Shown: positions 38,814 through 49,086, numbered from the stretch's first letter. The stretch: DNA of 64,000 nucleotides from Pseudomonadota bacterium (GCA_021798115.1 JAJZYM010000001.1:108421-172420); one strand, 5' to 3'. Program-made: numbers and translations. The notes: generated by a model from the sequence alone, not told the origin.

Positions 38814-39727
38814 GCCCGGGCTTCCCACTCGAGGGCGATCCCCGGGCCCTGCCCGAAGGGTTCGGCCCCAGCATCAAAGTCCCCGACGACGCGGAGCTCG
38901 AGCCGCTCTCCCGGAAGAAGCTCGAGAGGCTCGGGAAGCGGCAAGTAGACCTGCTCCCAGTGCGTCGGCGGATCAGCCGGAGAGGTCGTGAGGATCTGGC
39001 CGGCAAAACGCGCCCGCCAATAGTGCGCAAAACCGTGGACGGCCGTCGGAACGGGCGCCTCCCAGGCGGCAAGACCCGCCCGCGGCTGCGGGCCGTCATG
39101 CAGGAAATCGTATTGCGTCCAGACCCGCTCCGGCGAAGGCCAAGCGACGAGATCCGTACGGGCAAGGCGCCGCACGTACGCGTTGCCGAGCGCGAGATCG
39201 CGGATTTTCGTGACGTCCAGGGGAAGATCCGTCCCTGTGAGCCAGCCCGCGATTTCGTGATGCAGAGTGGCGGACGAGACGGGCGCGAGAACGAGCTCGA
39301 GACTCTCTGGGAGCATCCGCCCGCCCGGGCGGAGATACCGCCGTCGGGCGTCGTCGAGGAGAGCGACAATGCCCTCGTCCGGCCCCAGATTTCCAAGCGT
39401 CTCGGAAACGACAATGTCGGCCGGCTCCGGATCGAGAACGTAGCGAACATCCTCGGGATAAATGCTGATGCGGTCGGCCAGTCCCCGAAGGGCCACGAAT
39501 TCTTCCGCCCAGGCGGCCACCAGCGGTTCACGCTCGTAGAGAACGACACGGCGGGCCCCCGCGAGGGCGGCGAGGACGCCGAGCAAACCGGTGCCCGCAC
39601 CGACGTCGGCAACCACACTTTGGCCGGCCACAACGACCTCGGAGAGCGCTCGTCGCAAGACCTCACATCTCCGCCGGTCGCTCAGAAGACGGCGATGATA
39701 ATCGGCAAGGGTCGCGGGATCCGTCAC
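38732..39727 (-). CDS. SAM-dependent methyltransferase, PRMT-like architecture
   Basis: VVADVGAGTGLLGVLAALAGARRVVLYERE motif I; IVVSETLGNLGPDEGI double-E-like loop; beta-rich C-terminal half. Confidence 0.65.
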   Translation of the reverse strand: MTDPATLADYHRRLLSDRRRCEVLRRALSEVVVAGQSVVADVGAGTGLLGVLAALAGARRVVLYEREPLVAAWAEEFVALRGLADRISIYPEDVRYVLDPEPADIVVSETLGNLGPDEGIVALLDDARRRYLRPGGRMLPESLELVLAPVSSATLHHEIAGWLTGTDLPLDVTKIRDLALGNAYVRRLARTDLVAWPSPERVWTQYDFLHDGPQPRAGLAAWEAPVPTAVHGFAHYWRARFAGQILTTSPADPPTHWEQVYLPLPEPLELLPGERLELRVVGDFDAGAEPFGQGPGIALEWEARAYDPGGSLRGGWSCGVGGPPAPLDFQK

Positions 39728-42204
39728 AGCCCCCCGCCTCCTTCGTCGAGAGCGCGGAGTGCCGCGTACGAGCGCCGCGAGAGCCGAGGGGCCGCTGCCG
39801 CGGCCAGCAGGAGAAAGAGCGCGGCGGCAACCAACGCCGCGGGAAGCATCCAGAGCAGGGAGGGCTCCGGCAGGTGGAGAAAGGATGCGAGTGCGCGCCT
39901 TGTGACAAGGATCCCCCCGATGCCCCCGACCAGCCCCGCCGCGAATCCCAGAAGGCCGGCTTCCTCGAGTGCCAGTCTCCGAAGGCGCTTCGGTCCGAGC
40001 CCCCAGAGGGTGAGAAGCGCCCTTTCCTCACGCCGCTCCGCAGTGCTTTCCTCAAGAGCCGACGCAGCGAGAAGAAGAGCGGCCAGGAACAGACTCACGG
40101 CCTCGAGAAGGACGAGACTCCGGGCAGCCGCAAGCGCTCGGTGCACGAGTCGCAAAAGCGCCGTGACGTCAACGGCGCTCACCCCGGGGCTCCGGCGCAG
40201 GACATGGGCAAGACGGGCCACGTCCGACGGCGGCACGGCAAGAGAAGTCAGGTAACTCCGCGGGAGGCCGCGGAGGGACGGCGGCGAGGCGAGAACGAAG
40301 AAGTTCGGGCGGAAACTCCACCAGTCGACGCGGCGGATCGATGTGACCGTCAGGGCAACCGACCGTCCGGCCACCCGGTAGGTGAGGGTCGAGCCGACCC
40401 CGAGGTGCAGAAGATGGGCGAAACGCCGGGAGAGCGAGGCCTCCGCCGGTACCCGCGCGGACGGCCAGAAGTGCCCGGCAAGAACTTTGTTGCCGGGCGG
40501 GAGACGACGGCTCGTGCTGAGATTCTGATCGTGCCGGAGGAGCCAGGCCGCTCGGCGGTAACGGGGGGAAGAGGCACGGACGGGACGGCCGTCGATGCGG
40601 GTGAGCCGGGCGGTGACGAGTGGAGCGTAGCGCGGGCGGCCCAGCCCAGCGCGGGCGAGCGCACGCGCAAGCGGGGCGCGGGCGTCGGGCGTGATGCCGT
40701 AGAGGAACCAGTTCGGGTGGCCTCGCGCAAGACCGTGTTCGAGGTCGTGAACGATGCCGTGCTCAACCCCGACGGCCGCGAGCGCGAGGCCGATGGCGAA
40801 GGCGAGGGCGCTCGCCTCGAGCGCCGATGCCCAACCGCGTCGCGCGAGGGCGTTGGCGGTCCACCACAGTCCCACGGAACGCCCACGCACGAAACGCGCC
40901 AAAAGAGCAAAGCCGGTGCGGAAGACAACAGGCAGAACCACGGCGCCGAGTGCCAGGCCGAGAAGAAGCCACGGATCCCTCCACCCGACGCTGGGGACGA
41001 GGAGGACGCCCAGGAGGAGAAGAGCGACAGCGAGGAAGGGACCGTTCGTGCGTCGCGGCGGAAGGCGCGAGGTGCGGAGCGCCGCGGCGGGGCTCCCTCT
41101 GGCCAACCCCCCGAGGACTCCGGCCCACAGGGCCAAGGCGAGGACAGCGATGGCAACGGCGGCGGCCAGGAGCGCCCCGAAAACGGGCAGCGGCGCCCAC
41201 GCAAGCGGCAACTTACCCCGAAAAAGAAAGGCGACGAGCGCAACGTAGAGGAGTGCCAAAGGGACACCCAGAAGAGCCGTGGCGAGAAGAGGCCGTGCGA
41301 GAGCGGAGAGCAGGCCACGACGCAAGCGCCGTCTCCCGACCCCTTGGGCGATCAGGTACGCGGCCACAGGGGCGAGACGGCGAACCGCGGCACGCGCGGT
41401 CAGCCCGAGCGCGAAGACGGCGAGAGCGACGATCGCGAGCACCACGAGCGCGGCGTAACGGGTCAGACGGCGGCTCGTGCGACGCAAAGCGCGCACGACC
41501 TGACGGCGCTGCCGTACGGTGGGCCGGGGGCGCAGGGTCCGGACCCAGGCCAGGTAGGATGCCAACGCCGCCCGGGGTCCGTCCAGACTGAGGCCGTAGT
41601 CGACCCGGCTCTGGGGCACGACGAGCCGTGTGGCGTGCAGGGTAGCGGCACTCATGACGAGGGGCGGGGCGAAGAGCGACGCCCGCCAACCGATCCCGGG
41701 GGCGCTTTCGAGAAGGCCGGCGACACGCAGACGCGCGACCCCCACGGCGATGCGTCCGCCCACGCGGGTCTTGAGAAACGCGGCCAAGGCCGGGGCCACC
41801 CACACACGGCCCGCTGCGGGGGGCAGGCGACTTCGGGTCGGGCGTCCACTCTTCCCGCTCCTCAGGTGGAAGCTTCCGCGCAAGGGATAACCGGGACCGA
41901 CGGCAAGAACGGTCGCGAGCGCGACTCTCGAGCCGTGAACCGCCGCCGTCGGGAAACGGACCCAGGAGGCGGAGCGCAACCCCTCTCTCCGGGCCCGTCT
42001 CGCAAGCGCGGGGGAAAGGGGGCGCGAGAGGGCCAAGGTGGCCCTCCCTCCCAGAAGATCGGCGTCCCGGCGTGCGAGCCCCGCCAAGAGAGCTCCACGC
42101 AGCACAAGGAAAGCGCCGAGTGCGCCGGTGGCGAGAACGACCGCCGCGCGCGCGCGCCAGCCGAAGGCACGGCCAACGGCGCGGTCGAGAGGGGAGTTTG
42201 GCAC
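39724..42204 (-). CDS. FtsX-like ABC transporter permease (YbbP-type)
   Basis: 826 aa, two sets of TM regions, next to an ABC ATPase and tesA as in the ybbA-ybbP/tesA arrangement. Confidence 0.85.
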   Translation of the reverse strand: MPNSPLDRAVGRAFGWRARAAVVLATGALGAFLVLRGALLAGLARRDADLLGGRATLALSRPLSPALARRARREGLRSASWVRFPTAAVHGSRVALATVLAVGPGYPLRGSFHLRSGKSGRPTRSRLPPAAGRVWVAPALAAFLKTRVGGRIAVGVARLRVAGLLESAPGIGWRASLFAPPLVMSAATLHATRLVVPQSRVDYGLSLDGPRAALASYLAWVRTLRPRPTVRQRRQVVRALRRTSRRLTRYAALVVLAIVALAVFALGLTARAAVRRLAPVAAYLIAQGVGRRRLRRGLLSALARPLLATALLGVPLALLYVALVAFLFRGKLPLAWAPLPVFGALLAAAVAIAVLALALWAGVLGGLARGSPAAALRTSRLPPRRTNGPFLAVALLLLGVLLVPSVGWRDPWLLLGLALGAVVLPVVFRTGFALLARFVRGRSVGLWWTANALARRGWASALEASALAFAIGLALAAVGVEHGIVHDLEHGLARGHPNWFLYGITPDARAPLARALARAGLGRPRYAPLVTARLTRIDGRPVRASSPRYRRAAWLLRHDQNLSTSRRLPPGNKVLAGHFWPSARVPAEASLSRRFAHLLHLGVGSTLTYRVAGRSVALTVTSIRRVDWWSFRPNFFVLASPPSLRGLPRSYLTSLAVPPSDVARLAHVLRRSPGVSAVDVTALLRLVHRALAAARSLVLLEAVSLFLAALLLAASALEESTAERREERALLTLWGLGPKRLRRLALEEAGLLGFAAGLVGGIGGILVTRRALASFLHLPEPSLLWMLPAALVAAALFLLLAAAAAPRLSRRSYAALRALDEGGGGL

Positions 42205-42206
42205 CC

Positions 42207-42890
42207 TCAGGCAGCCCTCAGGCGTCCGGCCTCAAGCCGGTAACGGCTGTCGCAACGGGCGACGAGGGCCTCGTCGTGGGTGGCGACGAGGAGCGCGGTG
42301 CCATGTTCCCGTCCGAGCTCCATCAAGAGTTCCCACACCGCCCGGGCGTTGTCTCGGTCGAGCCGCGCCGTAGGCTCGTCGGCGAAAAGCAGCAGAGGCC
42401 GAAGGGCGAACGCACGAGCCACGGCGACACGTTGCTGCTCGCCGCCCGAAAGCGCGCTCGGTCGCGCCCTCATGCGACGCGCGAGCCCCACGGCTTCAAG
42501 GGCTTCGCGGGCCCGCTCCTCGGCGTCCGCGTCCCCACGGAAGGCCAGCGGAAGACGCACGTTTTCGAAAACGTCGAGAAGCGGGAAGAGCTGGATGTCC
42601 TGAAAGACGAATCCGAAATGAGCCAGACGCAAGGACGCGCGCTTGTTTTCCTCAAGCGCGTAGAGATCTTCCCCGCGAAACAGCACCCGCCCTTCCCGCG
42701 GCGGCTCGAGCCCGGCGGCCAGCGCGAGAAGAGTCGTCTTGCCCGAGCCCGAGACGCCGAGCAGGGCCGTTCGTGCGCCCCGCTCGAGGGTCAAGCTCAC
42801 GCCATCTAGAATGGACGCTGCCCCCTCGCTGCCGGAGTAAGCGTGAGACACATGCTCAAGACTGAGAAGAGGGCCGGAACCGGCGTTCAT
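42207..42890 (-). CDS. ABC transporter ATP-binding protein (YbbA/LolD-type)
   Basis: GVSGSGKTTLLALAAGLE Walker A; SALSGGEQQRVAVARAFALRPLLLFADEPTARLD. Confidence 0.93.
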   Translation of the reverse strand: MNAGSGPLLSLEHVSHAYSGSEGAASILDGVSLTLERGARTALLGVSGSGKTTLLALAAGLEPPREGRVLFRGEDLYALEENKRASLRLAHFGFVFQDIQLFPLLDVFENVRLPLAFRGDADAEERAREALEAVGLARRMRARPSALSGGEQQRVAVARAFALRPLLLFADEPTARLDRDNARAVWELLMELGREHGTALLVATHDEALVARCDSRYRLEAGRLRAA

Positions 42891-43550
42891 CGCGTGGCGG
42901 AGAGGGCCTGGGCGCGGGTGGCCGTCGCCGTGAGTATAGCCTTCGTTCCGCTTCTCCCGAGCGTGTGGGCCGGCGCGCCCCCCCCGCGCACCATCCTTGT
43001 TCTCGGCGACAGCCTGAGCGCCGGTTACGGTCTCCCGCGCGGGACCTCCTGGGTCGATCTTCTTCGCCGACGCCTCGCCCGTCACAATCCCGGCGTGCGG
43101 GTCATCAACGCCAGTGTGAGCGGTGAGACTTCGGGCGAAGGACGCTCGCGCCTACCCGAACTCCTCGCCCGCTGGCACCCCTTTCTGCTCATTCTCGAAC
43201 TCGGTGGCAACGACGGCCTGCGTGCGTTGCCCCCCTCCGTTCTCGCGACCAACCTGAGCGCGATGATCGCACGTGCGCGGCGTTCCCGCGCCTGTGTCCT
43301 TCTTCTCGGCGTGCGTCTTCCCCCCAACTACGGAGCGCGCTACGAGCAGGCTTTTGCCAATGCGTTCCGGCGGGCCGCCCGTTCGGCCCGGATCCCGTGG
43401 ATCCCGTTCTTCCTTGCCGGCGTGGCCACCCATCGCCGCGACATGCAGTCCGACGGACTCCACCCCAACGCCCGCGCCCAGCCTCTCATTCTGGCCCGGA
43501 TCTGGAAGAGCCTGGCTCCCCTCTTGCGCCCGGGCGCCTCTTGTCGCTAA
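42843..43550 (+). CDS. tesA: SGNH-family arylesterase/thioesterase
   Basis: TILVLGDSLSAGYGLPRGTSWVDLL; LELGGNDGLR; DGLHPNARAQ; divergent from ABC genes; start may be ATG 42852. Confidence 0.9.
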   Translation: MRHMLKTEKRAGTGVHRVAERAWARVAVAVSIAFVPLLPSVWAGAPPPRTILVLGDSLSAGYGLPRGTSWVDLLRRRLARHNPGVRVINASVSGETSGEGRSRLPELLARWHPFLLILELGGNDGLRALPPSVLATNLSAMIARARRSRACVLLLGVRLPPNYGARYEQAFANAFRRAARSARIPWIPFFLAGVATHRRDMQSDGLHPNARAQPLILARIWKSLAPLLRPGASCR

Positions 43551-43582
43551 TATCGGCCATCGCCCCCCGGGAGTCCTCCCCG

Positions 43583-45286
43583 ATGGAAAAGATCTGGCTC
43601 AAGCACTACCCGGCGGGTGTTCCGCACGAAATCGATCCGAGCGTCTGCCCTACACTCCGTTCGCTCCTCGAGGAAAGCGTGGGACACTACCCCGAGCGGA
43701 GCGCGTTCGAGGCCCTGGGTGCCTCCCTGAGCTACGCGCGCCTCGACGTTCTCAGCCAGCGCTTTGCCTCCTACCTCCAGAACCAGGCCGGCCTCACCAA
43801 GGGCGACCGCGTGGCCCTCGTCCTCCCGAACCTTCTCCCGTATCCCGTCGCCCTATTCGGCATCCTGCGCGGCGGATTCGTCGCCGTCAATTGCAACCCC
43901 CTGTACACGCCCACGGAGCTCGCCTTCCAGCTCAAGGACTCTGGGGCCCGGGCCGTCATCACCCTTGAGAATTTCGCTGCCACGCTCGAACAGGCCCTGG
44001 CCGGAACGGCGGTGCGTACGGTCATCTTGACGCGCCTCGGAGATCTTCTGGGTCTCCGAGGACCGGTCGTCACCGCCGTCGCCCGTCACGTCAAAGGGCT
44101 CGTCCCCCCCCACGGTCTTCGATCCGCGGTCGCGTTCCACCGCGCGCTCCGCCTCGGGGCCACGACGCCGATGACGGATGTCCTCGTCGAGCCCGACGAC
44201 GTCGCCTTCCTTCAGTACACAGGAGGGACGACCGGCGTACCGAAGGCGGCGGTCCTCCGTCACCGCCACGTCGCCGCAAACGTGCTGCAGATCAGCGCCA
44301 ATCTCGGCGGGGATCTCCTCACGCAGCCGCAGGTCGCACTCACCGCACTCCCGCTCTACCACATCTTCGCCCTCACCGTCAACGCCTTCCTCATCACCCG
44401 CTTGGGCGGCACGAACGTCCTCGTACCGGACCCCCGCAACCTGACGGCCCTGGCCGAGCTCATGCGTCGGCGGCGTTTCACCTTCGTAAGTGGAGTCAAT
44501 ACTCTGTTCAACGGGCTTCTGCATACCCCGGCATTCCGCTCGGCGGACTTCTCCGCTCTCCGCTTTACCGTGGGCGGCGGAGCGGCGGTGCAGGGCGCCG
44601 TGGCCCGCCGCTGGAAAGAAGTCACGGGCTGCGCGGTCATTGAAGGCTACGGACTCACCGAGGCCTCACCGGTCGTCAGCACCAACCCCATCGACACGAC
44701 CGAACACGACGGCTCGGTGGGATTCCCCGTCCCCTCCACCGAGGTCTCGGTCCGGGGCGAGGACGGACAGGAGCTCGGGATCGACGAAGTCGGGGAGCTG
44801 TGCGTACGCGGACCTCAGGTCATGGACGGCTACTGGCAGAAACCCGAGGAGACGCGCAAGGTCATGACCGATGATGGATTCCTCCGCACGGGAGATCTCG
44901 CACGGATCGACGAGCGCGGGCGGATCTTTATCGTCGATCGCAAGAAGGATCTCATCCTCGTCTCGGGATTCAACGTCTATCCGAACGAAATCGAAGCCGA
45001 GCTGGCCGAGCTCGAGGACGTGAAGGAGGCCGCCGCCGTCGGCATCCCGGACGAAAAATCGGGGGAGTCCGTCATGCTCTTCATCGTCCCCTCGAACCCG
45101 CGGCTCACCAAGGAACGGGTCATGGAGTTTTGCCGCGAGCGTTTTACCGCCTACAAGCGGCCGCACGACCTCTCGCGCATCGAGTTCCGCGAGAGTCTTC
45201 CCAAATCGAACATCGGCAAAATCCTCCGGCGCAATCTCCGCGAGGAATACGTGTCCCGCAACTCAAGACCGTCGTCCCCCGCCTGA
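43583..45286 (+). CDS. fadD: Long-chain fatty acid-CoA ligase
   Basis: LQYTGGTTGVPKAAVLRHRH AMP-binding motif; full-length 567 aa. Confidence 0.9.
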   Translation: MEKIWLKHYPAGVPHEIDPSVCPTLRSLLEESVGHYPERSAFEALGASLSYARLDVLSQRFASYLQNQAGLTKGDRVALVLPNLLPYPVALFGILRGGFVAVNCNPLYTPTELAFQLKDSGARAVITLENFAATLEQALAGTAVRTVILTRLGDLLGLRGPVVTAVARHVKGLVPPHGLRSAVAFHRALRLGATTPMTDVLVEPDDVAFLQYTGGTTGVPKAAVLRHRHVAANVLQISANLGGDLLTQPQVALTALPLYHIFALTVNAFLITRLGGTNVLVPDPRNLTALAELMRRRRFTFVSGVNTLFNGLLHTPAFRSADFSALRFTVGGGAAVQGAVARRWKEVTGCAVIEGYGLTEASPVVSTNPIDTTEHDGSVGFPVPSTEVSVRGEDGQELGIDEVGELCVRGPQVMDGYWQKPEETRKVMTDDGFLRTGDLARIDERGRIFIVDRKKDLILVSGFNVYPNEIEAELAELEDVKEAAAVGIPDEKSGESVMLFIVPSNPRLTKERVMEFCRERFTAYKRPHDLSRIEFRESLPKSNIGKILRRNLREEYVSRNSRPSSPA

Positions 45287-45351
45287 GAGGACGACGGTCG
45301 TCCACGGCGCTCCACACGCGTGGCTGGTGCCCCGCCCGAGCCGCCCGCTCT

Positions 45352-45726
45352 TCAGATCAGACTGCCGATGAGATCGTCGGCCAGGCCGAAGCCGGCGCCC
45401 ATCGCCAGGCCCGAGGTGAGGTTGGAGAGAAAACCGCCCCCCCCGCCCCACCCTCGGGGCTGTACGTTCGTCGTGGGGTGCGTGTTGAGCTCGCCCTCGA
45501 GCGTCTGGATGTACTGACCCAACTGCTGAAGGACCGCCATCGCCTGCTGCTGCTCCTGCTGGACTCCGAGGCCCACTTCGCGCAAATCCATCACGAGGTC
45601 GCGGGCGGTGTTCTTGTCGGAGATATTGGCCGCGATCTTTTGGGCCAGGGCCTGGATTTTGGAGACAGTGTCCTGCGCCTGCTGTTGGACCTGCTGAATC
45701 TGCTGAACGGCGGTTTGATAATCCAT
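45352..45726 (-). CDS. Gln-rich coiled-coil protein with Gly-rich C-terminus, unknown function
   Basis: MDYQTAVQQIQQVQQQAQDTVSKIQALAQKI...; GWGGGGGFLSNLTSGLAMGAGFGLADDLIGSLI; GGAGG-type RBS upstream. Confidence 0.55.
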   Translation of the reverse strand: MDYQTAVQQIQQVQQQAQDTVSKIQALAQKIAANISDKNTARDLVMDLREVGLGVQQEQQQAMAVLQQLGQYIQTLEGELNTHPTTNVQPRGWGGGGGFLSNLTSGLAMGAGFGLADDLIGSLI

Positions 45727-45884
45727 GGATGGCAACCTCCTCAAAGGATACGGATGGAGAACTAGGAAACGAGCCGGCGTCTCGTGAAGGGGACACGCGA
45801 ACGGCGGCTTCGTTATCCTATCATTTAGGCGTCCCGCTCTGAATCGGGACACTCGATTGACCGCACACCTCGAGAGTTCTTGCC

Positions 45885-47171
45885 ATGCCATCCCATTTCC
45901 CCCGCCGCGTCGGTATCTACGGCGCCATCCGCATCCCGTTCGCCCGTGCCTACAGCGCCTACCCGAGCGACACCAACCTCTCGCTGCTCGCTGTGGCTCT
46001 CCGCGCTCTTGTGGAGCGGACAGGCCTCAAAGGCGAGCGTCTCGGAGAGGTGGTGGCCGGCGCCACCATGGTCGATCCGCGCGAGTGGAATCTCGCCCGC
46101 GAGGCTCTTCTCGAGTCCGGCCTGGCCCCCGAAACCCCGGGGATCGATCTCGCACGAGCTTGCGGCACAAGCGCGGAAGCGGCCGTGGCGGTCGCCAACA
46201 AGATTGCCCTCGAACAGATCGACGTCGGCATCGCCGCCGGCGTCGACTCGATCAGCGGACTGCCCCTCCTTTACCCACGCCGCTTTGCCGCCCTCGCCGC
46301 TCGCAGCGCCCAGGGGAGAAGCACCGGTGAGCGCCTCAAACCCTGGTTGGGTCTGCGTCTGCGCGATCTCAAGCCCGAGCCCCCGCGCGTCAAGGAGCGG
46401 ATGACCGGACTCACCATGGGCGAATCCTGCGAGCTCATGGCCAAGACCTGGAACATCGGCCGTGACGAGCAGGACCGTCTTGCCCTGGAAAGCCACCAGA
46501 AGGCCGCACGCGCCTGGAAGGAAGGCTTCTATAACGATCTCGTCGTCGGCCATAGAGGTCTTGAACGCGACAACAACGTGCGACCCGATACGAGCCTCGA
46601 GAAACTCGCCACCCTGCGTCCGGCTTTTGATCGCAGCCCCTCGGGGACTTTGACCGCAGGCAACAGCACGCCTCTCACCGACGGCGCTGCGGCTGTCCTG
46701 CTGGCCAGCGAGGAGTGGGGTCGCGCGCACGGACTCGAGCCCTGGTCGTTCCTCATCGATGCCCAAGCGGGCGCCGTCGATTTCTTCGGTCCCCAGCGGG
46801 AGGGACTGCTCATGGCTCCCGCCTATACCGTTCCGCGCCTTCTCGACCGCAACGGACTTGCGCTCGGAGACTTCGACTACTACGAGATCCACGAAGCGTT
46901 TGCCGCCCAAGTCTTGTGCACGCTCAAGGCGTGGGAATCGGCGGATTTCTGCCGCACCCGACTCGGGCGCGACGAGCCGCTCGGAGCCATCGACCGCACA
47001 CGGCTCAATGTCAAGGGTGGAAGCATTGCCCTCGGTCACCCGTTCGGTGCCACCGGCGCCCGGATTGTCGGAGGGCTCGCCAAGCTTCTGCGCGAGAAGG
47101 GGCGGGGCCGCGGTCTCGTCTCGATTTGCACCGGTGGCGGGATGGGCGTCACGCTGATCCTCGAGCGTTGA
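45885..47171 (+). CDS. Acetyl-CoA C-acyltransferase (thiolase)
   Basis: IDLARACGTSAEAAVAVAN; GNSTPLTDGAAAVLL; HEAFAAQVLC; GGSIALGHPFGATGARI. Confidence 0.92.
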   Translation: MPSHFPRRVGIYGAIRIPFARAYSAYPSDTNLSLLAVALRALVERTGLKGERLGEVVAGATMVDPREWNLAREALLESGLAPETPGIDLARACGTSAEAAVAVANKIALEQIDVGIAAGVDSISGLPLLYPRRFAALAARSAQGRSTGERLKPWLGLRLRDLKPEPPRVKERMTGLTMGESCELMAKTWNIGRDEQDRLALESHQKAARAWKEGFYNDLVVGHRGLERDNNVRPDTSLEKLATLRPAFDRSPSGTLTAGNSTPLTDGAAAVLLASEEWGRAHGLEPWSFLIDAQAGAVDFFGPQREGLLMAPAYTVPRLLDRNGLALGDFDYYEIHEAFAAQVLCTLKAWESADFCRTRLGRDEPLGAIDRTRLNVKGGSIALGHPFGATGARIVGGLAKLLREKGRGRGLVSICTGGGMGVTLILER

Positions 47172-48163
47172 CCTCCCTCGCCCGCAGGGGTCTCCTCCTC
47201 GTCAACCTCGGTACCCCGGATGCCCCCACCCCGAAAGCTTTGCGGCGCTACCTTGCGGAGTTTCTCGCCGATCCGCGCGTGATCGGACTGCCCGCTGTCC
47301 TCTGGCAACCGATTCTGCACGGCCTCGTGCTGCGAACGCGCCCGCGGCGCTCCGCCGCCCTCTACCGATCGATCTGGACCGCCGAGGGCTCCCCCCTCGC
47401 CGTCTACACCCGCCGGCTCGCCGCCGGAGTCGCCCGCGCACTCAACGCCGGTGCCTCACCCACGGTCGTCGCTTACGCCATGCGCTACGGACGGCCGGAC
47501 GTCGAGGGCGTGGTTCGTGAACTTCTTGAACGGCACGCAATCGAGCGGCTCGTGGTCCTGCCCCTCTACCCGCAATACGCCGCCTCCTCGAGCGGCAGCG
47601 CCTTTGACGGCCTCGGCGCCAGCCTCCGCAAGACGATGCGCATCCCGCACCTTGACTGGATCGCCCACTACCACGAACAACCGTCCTACATTGACACCCT
47701 TGCTGCTCATCTACGCCGTCAGCGCGCAGTCGGCTCCCCGGATCGTTACCTTCTCTTTTCCTTTCACGGCCTTCCACGCTCAAGCCACAACCGGGGCGAC
47801 CCCTACTACACCCAGTGCCTTGCCACGGCCGAGCGGCTGGCAAGCGCTCTCGAACTTCCTCCCGGGGGCTGGAGTCTCGCTTTCCAGTCGCGGTTCGGAC
47901 CGGCGGCGTGGCTTCCCCCGTACACCATCGAGGAGGTTCGCCGACTCGCGCGCAACGGCGTCCGACGGCTCGACGTGACCTGTCCGGGTTTTGCCTGTGA
48001 TTGTCTCGAGACACTCGAGGAGATAGCTCGCACCAACGCAGAGGCTTTCCTTGAAGCGGGCGGAGAAGACTTTCGCTATCTTCCCGCTCTCAACGACGAC
48101 CCGCTGCACGTTGCCCTCATCTGTGAGCTCGTGGCCCCCTTCTTCGAAGCTCTGCCCTCGTGA
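47168..48163 (+). CDS. hemH: Ferrochelatase
   Basis: GLLLVNLGTPDAPTPKALRRYLAEFLADPRVI; FSFHGLPRSSHNRGDPYYTQC; TTG start overlapping thiolase stop. Confidence 0.93.
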   Translation: MTSLARRGLLLVNLGTPDAPTPKALRRYLAEFLADPRVIGLPAVLWQPILHGLVLRTRPRRSAALYRSIWTAEGSPLAVYTRRLAAGVARALNAGASPTVVAYAMRYGRPDVEGVVRELLERHAIERLVVLPLYPQYAASSSGSAFDGLGASLRKTMRIPHLDWIAHYHEQPSYIDTLAAHLRRQRAVGSPDRYLLFSFHGLPRSSHNRGDPYYTQCLATAERLASALELPPGGWSLAFQSRFGPAAWLPPYTIEEVRRLARNGVRRLDVTCPGFACDCLETLEEIARTNAEAFLEAGGEDFRYLPALNDDPLHVALICELVAPFFEALPS

Positions 48164-48215
48164 CTTTTCCGGAGAGCGGGACGCGAGCGGATGGGAGGAT
48201 AATCAACGCATCCGT

Positions 48216-48292
48216 GGGCCTGTAGCTCAGCCGGTTAGAGCAGGGGACTCATAATCCCTCGGTCCCAGGTTCGAATCCTGGCGGGCCCACCA
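48216..48292 (+). tRNA. tRNA with CAT anticodon, probably tRNA-Ile2 (lysidine type)
   Basis: GGGCCTGTAGCTCAGCCGGTTAGAGCAGGGGACTCATAATCCCTCGGTCCCAGGTTCGAATCCTGGCGGGCCCACCA; GACTCATAATC context like ileX. Confidence 0.93.
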
Positions 48293-49086
48293 ATCAAACC
48301 CATCATAAAAAATTGCCATGAGTCATGCGTCTTTGCCAACGGACACTCTGGCAGGAGTCGTGACTCGTCGAAGCCGATGGATCCTGCGGCCGCTTGTTGC
48401 AACGGCGGATTCGAGAGTTCGACTCTGGCAGTTCGTTCGCCGATGTATGGTGACAGGCTCCGTTCAGAGCCTCAAAACTCGCCGGCACGTTGCCGTCCGT
48501 CGTTCCCGATCGTAGCCTTGACCCTTTCATCCCAGACTCTTTGCTGCCCGGCCCCGCTAGCGCCGGGATACCCTCGCTCGCGTGATCAGGGGACCGGGGA
48601 CAAGTCTCGAACAGTCCACCGTCGATGATCTGTGGTCTTCGCCGATTCCGTCTCTGTCTGCGCGCTTTGCGCGCGCGCATCGCCGCGTGCTGCGAGGCCA
48701 GCACACCGTATATCTCGATAGCGGATTAGGGCGGGTTATGCCATGGCTCTGTTCGATCTAGAGCGCACGCAAGACACAGACGGCCCCGAAGCCGGGCGTA
48801 AACGTGGTCTGGCCGGACCACTGAGGCAAGACACACCCTCGGATTTCAGCGCACCAGCCCCTCAATAGAGAGACAGAAACACTCCGGGAGGGGCAACACA
48901 TGACTATAAAAATCAATGTTTTTCATGTCCTTACATATCACCCTAGGACAGGCCCCAGAAGTGGCTTGCAGACCGAGTGGAAACCGTATATACAAGGCGC
49001 GCCGTGCAGCTTTCACGGACCCCCACGCGGGGGCCGGAGAAGGGTTGGGCACGGTCTTTCCCTTTGCTGGACCCGGAGTCCTCCCC

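Noticed and set aside
39874-42243. 789-aa plus-strand ORF
   Set aside because: Antisense to the FtsX-like permease, which has clear TM segments and conserved synteny with ybbA/tesA
48300-48890. Possible island or att remnant downstream of tRNA-Ile2
   Set aside because: A T-arm-like string (GAGTTCGACTCTGGC near 48418) is too short and imperfect to call a tRNA fragment; no integrase or coding gene recognised
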